Shown: positions 1 to 7,265 of the stretch, piece by piece
How positions within the stretch are numbered: the stretch's first letter is position 1
Layout of the letters: the number at the start of each line of letters is the position of its first letter
NCBI GenBank assembly: GCA_023266695.1
Contig: JAHFPO010000120.1
Span: 1-7,265, forward strand
DNA from: Hyphomicrobiales bacterium
GTDB taxonomy: Bacteria; Pseudomonadota; Alphaproteobacteria; Rhizobiales; Xanthobacteraceae
Length of the DNA: 7,265 bases
Reading direction: 5' to 3'
Made by a program: the position numbers and the translations under genes
Notes under the pieces: model-generated
What the model was told of the DNA's origin: nothing
Databases searched by the model: none
The model's input: the letters and a program-made list of their open reading frames with translations, nothing else

Positions 1-381
1 GCGCACGGCGGCAAGGGCGGCGACCTTGCCGCGGCCTTCGCGCTCGAGGAAGCGGGCGAAGGAGCGCGCGGCGGCGAGCGCGCGCGAGAGCGTCCTCGCC
101 TCGATGCCCTGGCTGCGGCGGCGGGCGAGAAAGGCGCGCACGTCGGCGGGCTCGAGCCGGGCGAGCCCGGCGAGCTTGGGCTTGCCGCCCAGATGCTCGG
201 CGAGAAAGCCGAGAAAAAGAGCGACGTCGCGCGCGTAAGCTTCAAGGGTCTTGGGCGCAAGCCGCCGTTCGGTGCCGAGGAAGGTGATCCAGCGTCTCGC
301 CTCGGCGGCGACGTCCTTCGCCGCCACGGCGGCGAGCACGGCGGCGGCGAGCTCGATCGGGTCGGAGTCTTTTGCGGGCAT
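1..381 (-). CDS. xerC: Tyrosine recombinase XerC, N-terminal part (3' end outside window)
   Basis: The minus strand reads open from an ATG at 381 to the left edge, giving 127 residues with no stop. The product resembles the N-terminal SAM-like core-binding domain of XerC/XerD recombinases, which act at dif sites to resolve chromosome dimers before division. Seen directly: a W-I-T-F-L-G-T-E-R-R-L-A-P-K-T-L-E-A-Y motif near residues 31-49, then an R-D-V-x-L-F-L-x-F-L helix. Further on is an A-D-V-R-A-F-L-A-R-R-R segment followed by L-S-R-A-L-A-A-A-R-S-F-A-R-F-L, all typical of this domain. The catalytic R-H-R-Y residues would lie in the missing C-terminal half, so XerC versus another Xer-type recombinase cannot be settled here. 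Position next to priA and style favour XerC. The start is not firm: the AAGGGA tract sits only one base from the ATG, and an in-frame GTG lies at 393. It is divergent from priA. Confidence 0.85.
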   Translation of the reverse strand, partial: MPAKDSDPIELAAAVLAAVAAKDVAAEARRWITFLGTERRLAPKTLEAYARDVALFLGFLAEHLGGKPKLAGLARLEPADVRAFLARRRSQGIEARTLSRALAAARSFARFLEREGRGKVAALAAVR

Positions 382-386
382 TTCCC

Positions 387-392
387 TTGACA
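387..392 (+). promoter_or_regulatory. Candidate -35 element for priA
   Basis: A perfect TTGACA hexamer, preceded by C, lies in the 68-base gap between the divergent xerC and priA starts. CTTGAC is a common -35 core in alphaproteobacteria. The expected -10 position about 17 bases downstream (near 410-415) reads CCGTTC, a poor match, so this is half a promoter at best. If real, transcription would begin near 420 and leave a leader of about 30 bases before the priA ATG. The element overlaps the translation start region of xerC on the other strand. It could be chance. Confidence 0.25.
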
Positions 393-449
393 CCGCCGTT
401 CGCTGTGGTCCGTTCGGCAGCTTCAGCCATTAAGCCGATCGGGAGCCTC

Positions 450-2621
450 ATGGCCGAGCGGACCGTCGACGTGCTCGTCCCCGTCGCCGTCGACTCACCC
501 TATACCTACCGCATTCCGGAGGGACTTGCGCTCGCGCCCGGCGATATCGTCGCCGTGCCGCTGGGTGCGCGCCGGGTGATTGGCTGCGTATGGCCCGCGG
601 GCCGTGCCCGCCCTCCCGTGGGCGCCAAGCTCAAATCGATCTCGGCGCCCCTCGACGTGCCGGGTTTCGCGCCGGAGCTCGTGCGCTTCATCGACTGGGT
701 CGCCGACTACACGCTCGCCCCGCGCGGCATGGTGCTGCGCATGGCGCTGAAGCTCGACGAGCAAGCGGGCGAGGCGCAGGCGAAGATCGGCGTGCGGCTC
801 GCGGGCGCGCAGCCCAAGCGCATGACGGCGGCGCGCGAACGGGTGCTCGCGGCCCTCGCCGACGGGCTCACGCGCTCGAAAGCGGAGATCGCGCGCGAGG
901 CAGGGGCGGCGGCTTCGGTGGTGAATGGCCTTATCGGCGAGGGCACGCTCGAAGCAGTCGAGATTCCGCCGGAGCCGGTGACGCGCACGCCCGATCCCGA
1001 TCACGCCGGGCCGGAGCTCGGTGAAGCGCAGGCGGTAGCCGCGGCGGTTCTGCGCGAGGCGGTGGGCGCGGGCACCTTCTCCGTCCAGCTCCTCGACGGC
1101 GTCACCGGCGCGGGCAAGACCGAGGTCTATTTCGAGGCGGTGGCGGAGGCGATCCGGCGCGGGAAACAGGCGCTTATCCTGTTGCCGGAGATCGCGCTCA
1201 CCGCGCGGTTTCTCGATCGATTCGCCGCCCGCTTCGGCGTGCGCCCGGCGGAATGGCATTCGGCGCTCTCGGCGCGGCGCCGCGCGCGCACCTGGGATGC
1301 GGTCGCCAAAGGCGAGGTCGCGGCGGTCGCGGGCGCGCGCTCGGCACTGTTCCTGCCGTTCAAGAATCTCGGCTTGATCGTCGTCGACGAGGAGCACGAC
1401 CCCGCCTACAAGCAGGAGGACGGCGTGCATTACCACGCTCGCGACATGGCGGTGGTGCGCGGAAGGCTCGCGGGTGTGCCGGTGGTGCTCGCCTCCGCGA
1501 CGCCTTCGATCGAGACCGAAGTGAATGCGCGCCGCGGCCGCTACCAAAGGTTGGCGCTGCCGGAGCGTTTCGGCGGCAGCTCAATCCCGCCGCTCGCAGC
1601 GATCGATCTCCGCAAGGAAGGCCCGCCGCGCGGGCGCTGGATCGCGCCGCGGCTTGCAGCCGCGATCGGCGAGACGCTGGCGCGCGGCGAACAGGCGCTT
1701 CTCTTTCTCAACCGGCGCGGCTATGCGCCTTTGACGCTCTGCCGCGCCTGCGGCCACCGCCTGCGCTGTCCCTCCTGCGACGCCTGGCTGGTCGAGCACC
1801 GCTATCGCCAGCGGCTCGTCTGCCATCACTGCGGCTTCTCGATGCCGTCACCCGCGTCCTGTCCGAAATGCGAGACGGCTGATTCCTTCGTCGCTTGCGG
1901 GCCCGGCGTCGAGCGGCTCGAGGAAGAACTGCGCGCGCTCTATCCGAAGGCGCGCACCCAGGTGCTGTCGAGCGATCTCGCCGGCGGGGTCGAACGGCTG
2001 CGCGCCGAGCTCGAAGCGATCACCAAGGGCGAGATCGACGTGGTGATCGGCACCCAGCTGGTCGCCAAGGGCCATCATTTCCCCGGCCTTGCGCTGGTGG
2101 GCGTCATCGATGCCGATATTGGTTTGGGTTACGGCGATCCACGCGCCGCCGAGCGCACGTTCCAATTGCTGCATCAGGTGGTGGGGCGGGCGGGCCGCGC
2201 GGCGGCGGCGGGGCGCGGACTGTTGCAGACCCATCAGCCCGAGCATCCGGTGATGGCGGCGCTGATCGCGGGCGACCGCGACGCCTTCTATTCACAGGAA
2301 ATCCTGGCGCGCGAGGAAGCCGACCTGCCGCCGTTCGGCCGGCTCGCGAGCCTCATCGTTTCGGCGGCCGACGGGCCGCAAGCGCAATCCCATGTGCGGC
2401 GGCTCGCTTCGGCCGCGCCGCGCGAGGAGAACGTGCGCGTGCTCGGCCCCGCCGAGGCACCGCTCGCCCTCATCCGCGGCCGCCATCGCTGGCGGCTGCT
2501 CGCGAAATCACCGCGCAACTTCGATTTATCGGCTTATCTCCGCCGTTGGCTGGCGGCGGGACCGCAGCCCAAGGGCAGCGTGCAGGTCATCGTGGATGTC
2601 GATCCGCAGAGTTTTTTGTAG
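450..2621 (+). CDS. priA: Primosomal protein N' (replication restart helicase PriA)
   Basis: PriA is a superfamily 2, 3'-to-5' DNA helicase that recognises abandoned forks and D-loops and starts reloading of the replicative helicase. The 723-residue product is close to the E. coli length (about 732). In order: an N-terminal 3'-end-binding domain (about 1-105); a winged-helix-like segment around 130-180; Walker A G-V-T-G-A-G-K-T-E at 217-225; and Walker B D-E-E-H-D at 313-317. Eight zinc-binding cysteines follow at 431, 434, 440, 443, 458, 461, 471 and 474, with the same spacing as the E. coli protein. Then come helicase motifs G-T-Q-L-V-A-K-G-H-H-F-P at 534-545 and Q-V-V-G-R-A-G-R at 576-583, and a C-terminal domain with P-P-F-G-R-L-A and R-G-R-H-R-W-R-L-L. 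The ATG at 450 is chosen because the conserved N-terminus begins there and GGGAG at 441-445 can serve as ribosome binding site; an upstream in-frame TTG at 372 would overlap xerC. All key residues are present. Confidence 0.97.
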   Translation: MAERTVDVLVPVAVDSPYTYRIPEGLALAPGDIVAVPLGARRVIGCVWPAGRARPPVGAKLKSISAPLDVPGFAPELVRFIDWVADYTLAPRGMVLRMALKLDEQAGEAQAKIGVRLAGAQPKRMTAARERVLAALADGLTRSKAEIAREAGAAASVVNGLIGEGTLEAVEIPPEPVTRTPDPDHAGPELGEAQAVAAAVLREAVGAGTFSVQLLDGVTGAGKTEVYFEAVAEAIRRGKQALILLPEIALTARFLDRFAARFGVRPAEWHSALSARRRARTWDAVAKGEVAAVAGARSALFLPFKNLGLIVVDEEHDPAYKQEDGVHYHARDMAVVRGRLAGVPVVLASATPSIETEVNARRGRYQRLALPERFGGSSIPPLAAIDLRKEGPPRGRWIAPRLAAAIGETLARGEQALLFLNRRGYAPLTLCRACGHRLRCPSCDAWLVEHRYRQRLVCHHCGFSMPSPASCPKCETADSFVACGPGVERLEEELRALYPKARTQVLSSDLAGGVERLRAELEAITKGEIDVVIGTQLVAKGHHFPGLALVGVIDADIGLGYGDPRAAERTFQLLHQVVGRAGRAAAAGRGLLQTHQPEHPVMAALIAGDRDAFYSQEILAREEADLPPFGRLASLIVSAADGPQAQSHVRRLASAAPREENVRVLGPAEAPLALIRGRHRWRLLAKSPRNFDLSAYLRRWLAAGPQPKGSVQVIVDVDPQSFL

Positions 2622-2704
2622 GCGGTCGAATGGGGTTCGCCGGTCGCGTCGATCCCGCGCCGGACCCCCCGCAAAGGCTTATGCCGCCTCGATTTGTCGC
2701 GGTG

Positions 2705-2740
2705 CGGCGAGGGGGCGCCGTGTTGTGCCCCCGAGGGGGC
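2705..2740 (+). repeat. Direct repeat with mutually exclusive GC-rich hairpins
   Basis: A 9-base direct repeat, CGAGGGGGC, occurs at 2708-2716 and 2732-2740, with GCCCCC at 2727-2732 between the G-runs. Three stems can be drawn. A pairs CGGCG 2705-2709 with CGCCG 2716-2720 (loop 6). B pairs GGGGGC 2711-2716 with GCCCCC 2727-2732 (loop 10). C pairs GCCCC 2727-2731 with GGGGC 2736-2740 (loop 4). A and C can coexist, while B excludes both. This may be an attenuator-like leader fold, a regulator binding site or chance in GC-rich DNA. No T-run follows, so it does not look like an intrinsic terminator. Confidence 0.5.
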
Positions 2741-2751
2741 CATGTTAGGGA
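2723..2751 (+). promoter_or_regulatory. Weak candidate promoter for the atp operon
   Basis: TTGTGC at 2723-2728 could act as a -35 element, with TAGGGA at 2746-2751 as a 17-base-spaced -10, or the adjacent CATGTT at 2741-2746 contributing. The -35 fits the TTG-rich alphaproteobacterial pattern but the -10 is poor. The position, about 115 bases before atpH and after the priA stop, is where an operon promoter is expected. It overlaps hairpin C, so the dyad may be an operator rather than an RNA structure. Confidence 0.2.
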
Positions 2752-2768
2752 ACCGCCGGTTTTCGAGA

Positions 2769-2785
2769 GGCGCGCAATCCGCGCC
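2769..2785 (+). repeat. Inverted repeat GGCGCG-N5-CGCGCC
   Basis: Perfect 6-base arms at 2769-2774 and 2780-2785 flank the 5-base loop CAATC. The fully G-C stem should be stable in RNA. The following bases (CTTCTCC) are pyrimidine-rich but not a T-run, so a Rho-independent terminator is not supported. It could be part of the atp leader structure or a protein-binding dyad. Confidence 0.4.
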
Positions 2786-2819
2786 CTTCTCCATCGACAG
2801 TCCGTACGGCATAAAGGGT

Positions 2820-2847
2820 CTCCGCTGCGCTATGGACAGGCGCGGAG
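2820..2847 (+). repeat. Inverted repeat just upstream of the atpH ribosome binding site
   Basis: CTCCGC at 2820-2825 pairs perfectly with GCGGAG at 2842-2847 across a 16-base loop. The structure ends 7 bases before the Shine-Dalgarno sequence at 2855-2859. Its closeness to the initiation region suggests it could affect translation of atpH, but it leaves the ribosome binding site itself unpaired. Confidence 0.35.
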
Positions 2848-2854
2848 CCAACCC

Positions 2855-2859
2855 GAGGA
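2855..2859 (+). promoter_or_regulatory. Ribosome binding site for atpH
   Basis: GAGGA, 7 bases before the GTG at 2867, has good sequence and spacing. It decides the start of atpH in favour of the GTG over the in-frame ATG at 2681 far upstream, and over an internal ATG ten codons downstream. Confidence 0.7.
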
Positions 2860-2866
2860 AAGAATC

Positions 2867-3424
2867 GTGGCCGACGAACCGATCGTATCCGGCATGGCGG
2901 GCCGTTATGCGACCGCTTTGTTCGAGCTTGCGCTCGAGGAAAAGGCGCTCGATTCCGTCGCGGCGGATCTGGAAACATTTGGCGCTCTGCTCGATCGCAG
3001 CGAGGACCTCATCCGGCTCGTGCGCAGTCCGGTCTTCACTGCCGAGGAACAGATGAAGGCGATCAAGGCCGTACTCGAAAAGGCGAAGATCGGCGGGCTT
3101 GCCGCGAAATTCCTCGGTCTGATCGCGGAGAAGCGGCGGCTGTTCGCGGTGCGCGATATGATCAAGGCTTTCCGCACCCTGGTCGCCGGCCACAAGGGCG
3201 AGACCCGCGCCGAGATCGTGGTCGCCGAGCCGATCGCCGACCTGCATCTCGCGGCGCTCAAGGAAATGCTCAAAACCGCGACGGATAAAGACGTGACCCT
3301 CGACGTCAAGGTCGATCCCGCGATCCTCGGCGGCCTCAAGGTCAAGCTCGGCAGCCGCATGTACGACGCCTCGCTCAAGACCAGGCTCAATTCGATCCGG
3401 CTCGCGATGAGAGAGGCCAAGTGA
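2867..3424 (+). CDS. atpH: ATP synthase F1 delta subunit
   Basis: The delta subunit caps the alpha3-beta3 head and joins it to the peripheral stalk, holding the stator against rotor torque (the mitochondrial counterpart is OSCP). The 185-residue product has the normal family length. Near the N-terminus it carries V-S-G-M-A-G-R-Y-A-T-A-L-F-E-L-A, the conserved helix that meets the alpha subunit N-termini. The C-terminal family signature is seen at about 143-162, with V-D-P-A-I-L-G-G-L-K-V-K-L-G at its core. Translation starts at GTG, supported by GAGGA seven bases upstream and by alignment of the S-G-x-A-G-R-Y-A motif with usual alphaproteobacterial N-termini. Its stop codon overlaps the atpA start by one base (TGATG), suggesting coupled translation. 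It is first in the F1 operon. Confidence 0.96.
   Translation: MADEPIVSGMAGRYATALFELALEEKALDSVAADLETFGALLDRSEDLIRLVRSPVFTAEEQMKAIKAVLEKAKIGGLAAKFLGLIAEKRRLFAVRDMIKAFRTLVAGHKGETRAEIVVAEPIADLHLAALKEMLKTATDKDVTLDVKVDPAILGGLKVKLGSRMYDASLKTRLNSIRLAMREAK
3411..3416 (+). promoter_or_regulatory. Ribosome binding site for atpA inside the atpH 3' end
   Basis: GAGAGG lies seven bases before the ATG at 3424. It favours this ATG over the adjacent in-frame GTG at 3421, which would only add one residue. Being inside the last codons of atpH, it fits translational coupling. Confidence 0.6.
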
Positions 3425-4953
3425 TGGACATCCGCGCCGCGGAAATCTCCGCGATCCTGAAGGAACAGATCAAGGGTTTCGGTCAGGAAGCCGAAGTCAC
3501 GGAAGTCGGCCAGGTCTTGTCGGTCGGCGACGGCATCGCCCGCGTCTACGGCCTCGACAATTGCCAGGCCGGCGAGATGGTCGAGTTCGAGAGCGGCATC
3601 AAGGGGATGGCGCTCAATCTCGAAGTCGACAATGTCGGCATCGTCATTTTCGGCTCCGACCGCGACATCAAGGAAGGCCAGACCGTCAAGCGCACGCGTG
3701 CGATCGTGGACGTGCCGGTGGGCAAGGAGCTCTTGGGCCGCGTCGTCGACGCGCTCGGCGAGCCGATCGACGGCAAGGGCCCGATCAAGGCGAAGGCGCG
3801 CAGCCGCGTCGACGTGAAGGCGCCCGGAATCATTCCGCGGCGCTCGGTGCACGAGCCGATGCAGACCGGCCTCAAGGCGATCGACGCGCTTATCCCGATC
3901 GGCCGCGGCCAGCGCGAATTGATCATCGGCGACCGGCAGACCGGCAAGACCGCGATCGCGCTCGACACCATCCTGAACCAGAAGTCGATCAACGCCTCGG
4001 GCGATGAGAAGATCAAGCTCTATTGCGTCTATGTGGCGATCGGGCAGAAACGCTCGACGGTCGCCCAGTTCGTGCGCGTTTTGGAGGAGCAGGGTGCGCT
4101 CGACTATTCGATCGTGGTCGCGGCGACCGCGTCGGATCCCGCGCCGATGCAGTTCCTGGCGCCGTTCTCGGGCTGCGCCATGGGCGAATATTTCCGCGAC
4201 AACGGCATGCATGCGCTGATGGTCTATGACGACCTGTCGAAACAGGCGGTCGCCTATCGCCAGATGTCGCTCTTGTTGCGCCGGCCGCCCGGACGCGAGG
4301 CCTATCCGGGCGACGTGTTCTACCTGCACTCGCGGCTTCTCGAGCGCGCCGCCAAGCTCAACGACGAGCACAAATCGGGCTCGCTCACCGCGCTGCCGGT
4401 GATCGAAACGCAGGCCAACGACGTCTCGGCCTATATCCCGACCAACGTCATTTCCATCACCGACGGCCAGATCTTCCTGGAAACGGACCTGTTCTATCAG
4501 GGCATCCGGCCGGCGGTGAACGTCGGTCTGTCGGTGTCGCGCGTCGGCTCGGCCGCGCAGGTGAAGGCGATGAAACAGGTCGCCGGCCGCATCAAGGGCG
4601 AGCTCGCGCAATATCGCGAGATGGCGGCCTTCGCCCAATTCGGCTCCGACCTCGACGCCGCGACCCAGCGCCTGCTCAATCGCGGCGCGCGGCTGACCGA
4701 GCTTCTGAAGCAGCCGCAGTTCTCGCCGCTGAAGGTCGAGGAGCAGGTGGTGGTGATCTTCGCCGGCACCTCCGGTTATCTCGATCCGCTGCCGGTCAAC
4801 CGCGTGCGCGCTTTCGAGGACGGGCTGCTTTCGCATCTGCGCGGAAAACACGCCGCTATTCTCGACGCGATCCGCGAGAGCGGCGAACTTGCCGACGATA
4901 CGCGCAAGCAGCTGACGGCTGCGATCGACGCCTTCGCCAAGAGCTTCGCCTGA
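3424..4953 (+). CDS. atpA: ATP synthase F1 alpha subunit
   Basis: Alpha alternates with beta in the F1 hexamer, binds non-catalytic nucleotide and supplies the arginine finger to the catalytic site. The 509-residue product has the usual length. It shows an N-terminal helix (M-D-I-R-A-A-E-I-S) for delta contact, then the beta-barrel domain (about 25-95). The nucleotide-binding domain follows, with Walker A G-D-R-Q-T-G-K-T at 169-176 (K175, T176), Walker B region L-M-V-Y-D-D-L-S-K-Q and L-L-L-R-R-P-P-G-R-E-A-Y-P-G-D. The ATPase alpha/beta signature P-A-V-N-V-G-L-S-V-S is at 363-372, followed at once by arginine finger R373. A helical C-terminal domain completes it. The alpha-type Q in the P-loop (beta has G-A-G-V) confirms the assignment. 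It overlaps atpH by one base and precedes atpG by 7 bases. No anomaly is seen. Confidence 0.99.
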   Translation: MDIRAAEISAILKEQIKGFGQEAEVTEVGQVLSVGDGIARVYGLDNCQAGEMVEFESGIKGMALNLEVDNVGIVIFGSDRDIKEGQTVKRTRAIVDVPVGKELLGRVVDALGEPIDGKGPIKAKARSRVDVKAPGIIPRRSVHEPMQTGLKAIDALIPIGRGQRELIIGDRQTGKTAIALDTILNQKSINASGDEKIKLYCVYVAIGQKRSTVAQFVRVLEEQGALDYSIVVAATASDPAPMQFLAPFSGCAMGEYFRDNGMHALMVYDDLSKQAVAYRQMSLLLRRPPGREAYPGDVFYLHSRLLERAAKLNDEHKSGSLTALPVIETQANDVSAYIPTNVISITDGQIFLETDLFYQGIRPAVNVGLSVSRVGSAAQVKAMKQVAGRIKGELAQYREMAAFAQFGSDLDAATQRLLNRGARLTELLKQPQFSPLKVEEQVVVIFAGTSGYLDPLPVNRVRAFEDGLLSHLRGKHAAILDAIRESGELADDTRKQLTAAIDAFAKSFA

Positions 4954-4960
4954 GCCCGCC

Positions 4961-5839
4961 ATGCCGAGCCTGAAGGCGCTCCGCAGCCGCATCGCCTCGG
5001 TCAAGGCGACGCAGAAGATCACCAAGGCGATGCAGATGGTCGCCGCGGCGAAGCTGCGGCGCGCGCAGGTCGCGGCCGAGGCGGCGCGGCCCTATGCCGA
5101 GCGCATGGAGCGCGCGCTCGGAAATATCGCCATGAGCCTCAAGGATTCGCCCGAGGCACCGAAGCTGCTCAGGGGCACCGGCAAGAACGAGGTGCATCTT
5201 CTGCTCGTGTGCACCGCCGAGCGCGGGCTGTGCGGGCCGTTCAATTCGGCGATCGTGCGGCTCGCGCGCGAGCGCGCGGCGGCGCTCGAGGCGGAGGGCA
5301 AGGAGGTCAAGTTCGTCTGCGTCGGCCGCAAGGGTTTCGATCAGCTGAAGCGCCAGTACGAAAAACAGATCATCGAGGCGATCGATCTGCGATCGGTGCG
5401 GGTGCTCTCCTACGAACACGCCGATGGCATCGGGCAGAAGATCGTCGCGCTCTACCACGAGGGTGCGTTCGACGTGGCCCATCTTTTCTATTCGCGCTTC
5501 AAGTCGGTGATCGTGCAGACCCCGACCGCGCAGCAGATCATTCCGCTGGTCGTGCCCGAGGGCGGCGACAGCGGTCTCGGCGGGGCGGTCTATGAATACG
5601 AGCCCGATGAGGAAGAAATCCTCGCCGAGCTGCTGCCGCGCAACGTCTCGACCCAGATTTTCCGCGCGCTCCTGGAGAATGCCGCCTCCGAACAGGGCGC
5701 GCGCATGAGCGCGATGGACAACGCCACCCGCAACGCCGGCGACATGATCAAGAAGCAGACGCTCACCTACAACCGCACCCGCCAGGCGATGATCACCAAG
5801 GAACTGATCGAGATCATTTCGGGTGCGGAAGCGCTATAA
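4961..5839 (+). CDS. atpG: ATP synthase F1 gamma subunit
   Basis: Gamma is the central rotor shaft: its N- and C-terminal helices form a coiled coil inside the alpha3-beta3 head and its globular part sits on the c-ring. The 292-residue product has the expected length. The N-terminus holds L-R-S-R-I-A-S-V-K-A-T-Q-K-I-T-K-A-M-Q-M-V-A-A-A-K-type residues (about 7-31). The central Rossmann-like domain includes T-A-E-R-G-L-C-G-P-F-N-S-A. The C-terminal family signature I-T-K-E-L-I-E-I-I-S-G-A-E-A is at 278-291. The ATG at 4961 gives the conserved N-terminus. No good Shine-Dalgarno sequence is visible before it; the atpA stop is only 7 bases upstream, so initiation probably depends on ribosomes finishing atpA. 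The next gene, atpD, starts 23 bases after the stop. Confidence 0.98.
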   Translation: MPSLKALRSRIASVKATQKITKAMQMVAAAKLRRAQVAAEAARPYAERMERALGNIAMSLKDSPEAPKLLRGTGKNEVHLLLVCTAERGLCGPFNSAIVRLARERAAALEAEGKEVKFVCVGRKGFDQLKRQYEKQIIEAIDLRSVRVLSYEHADGIGQKIVALYHEGAFDVAHLFYSRFKSVIVQTPTAQQIIPLVVPEGGDSGLGGAVYEYEPDEEEILAELLPRNVSTQIFRALLENAASEQGARMSAMDNATRNAGDMIKKQTLTYNRTRQAMITKELIEIISGAEAL

Positions 5840-5851
5840 CGGTTTCAAGAC

Positions 5852-5859
5852 AGGAAGGA
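5852..5859 (+). promoter_or_regulatory. Strong ribosome binding site for atpD
   Basis: AGGAAGGA precedes the ATG at 5863. It offers two overlapping Shine-Dalgarno cores: AGGA seven bases from the ATG, and AAGGA three bases away. It is clearly better than the site before atpG, which fits the need for three beta subunits per single gamma in the complex. Confidence 0.7.
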
Positions 5860-5862
5860 TTT

Positions 5863-7265
<1,403 letters not shown>

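Larger units (their letters stand above)
2622..2866 (+). other. Intergenic region between priA and atpH, probable atp operon promoter and leader
   Basis: This 245-base stretch has no convincing gene. It follows the priA stop codon and precedes a tight operon, so it most likely holds the atp promoter and 5' leader. It contains several inverted repeats (listed separately) and a small dyad, AACCG-C-CGGTT, at 2751-2761. No hairpin followed by a T-run was found that would make a good intrinsic terminator for priA; readthrough or Rho-dependent ending is possible. The atpH frame is open across the whole region, including an ATG at 2681, but its translation is arginine-rich and looks like non-coding GC-rich sequence. 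Confidence 0.6.

Noticed and set aside
26..390. Small plus-strand open frames within the first 400 bases
   Set aside because: They overlap the minus-strand reading of XerC, which has clear family motifs; the plus-strand translations are R/A/S-rich without recognisable features.
495..1547. Minus-strand open frame of 350 codons antisense to priA
   Set aside because: It is opposite the conserved N-terminal and helicase regions of PriA, and its R/H/A-rich translation has no recognisable domain.
2594..2616. GGAT-GTCG-ATCC followed by a run of six T at the priA end, as a possible terminator
   Set aside because: The stem has only four base pairs, is separated from the T-run by six bases and lies inside the coding sequence before the stop codon.
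1895..2866. Plus-strand open frame through the priA 3' half and the intergenic region into atpH, which could suggest a fused gene
   Set aside because: The part before 2867 is a shifted-frame reading of priA and then arginine-rich spacer translation. Only the part from the GTG at 2867 matches the delta subunit.
2905..5025. Minus-strand open frame of 706 codons running antisense to atpH, atpA and the start of atpG
   Set aside because: It lies opposite three certain genes, has a low-complexity composition rich in R, A, D, L and H, and no recognisable domain. Long antisense frames are expected in GC-rich genes with strong third-position GC.

Overview
The window is GC-rich bacterial DNA. It carries a conserved housekeeping block: xerC (minus strand, cut by the left edge), priA (plus strand), an intergenic region of about 245 bases, then atpH-atpA-atpG-atpD, with atpD cut by the right edge. 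The organism is most likely an alphaproteobacterium, perhaps from the Rhodospirillales or a neighbouring order. Three points support this: the F1-ATPase genes run delta-alpha-gamma-beta with no F0 genes just upstream; priA is the upstream neighbour; and the beta subunit has an extra loop of about 12 residues before its conserved Y-G-Q-M-N-E-P-P segment. The taxonomic call is inference from gene order and protein style; no database was searched.

Left part (1-2621): xerC and priA are divergently arranged with 68 bases between their start codons. XerC is a tyrosine recombinase for resolving chromosome dimers, and PriA is the helicase that restarts collapsed replication forks. The two functions are related, but the genes are transcribed away from each other.

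Middle (2622-2866): no convincing gene. This stretch should hold the promoter and leader of the ATP synthase operon. It has a cluster of alternative GC-rich hairpins built on a 9-base direct repeat, two further inverted repeats, and a good ribosome binding site in front of a GTG start for atpH. The atpH reading frame is open through the whole stretch, so start-site misannotation is a real risk.

Right part (2867-7265): four tightly packed genes for the catalytic F1 sector of ATP synthase. atpH and atpA overlap by one base, atpA and atpG are 7 bases apart, and atpG and atpD are 23 bases apart, which fits a single transcript with translational coupling. atpC (epsilon) would be expected just past the right edge.

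I found no sign of a mobile element, CRISPR array, phage gene, tRNA, rRNA or undescribed system. All coding genes look intact and canonical apart from the two cut by the window edges. The observations worth a second look are in the priA-atpH intergenic region and in start-site choice.
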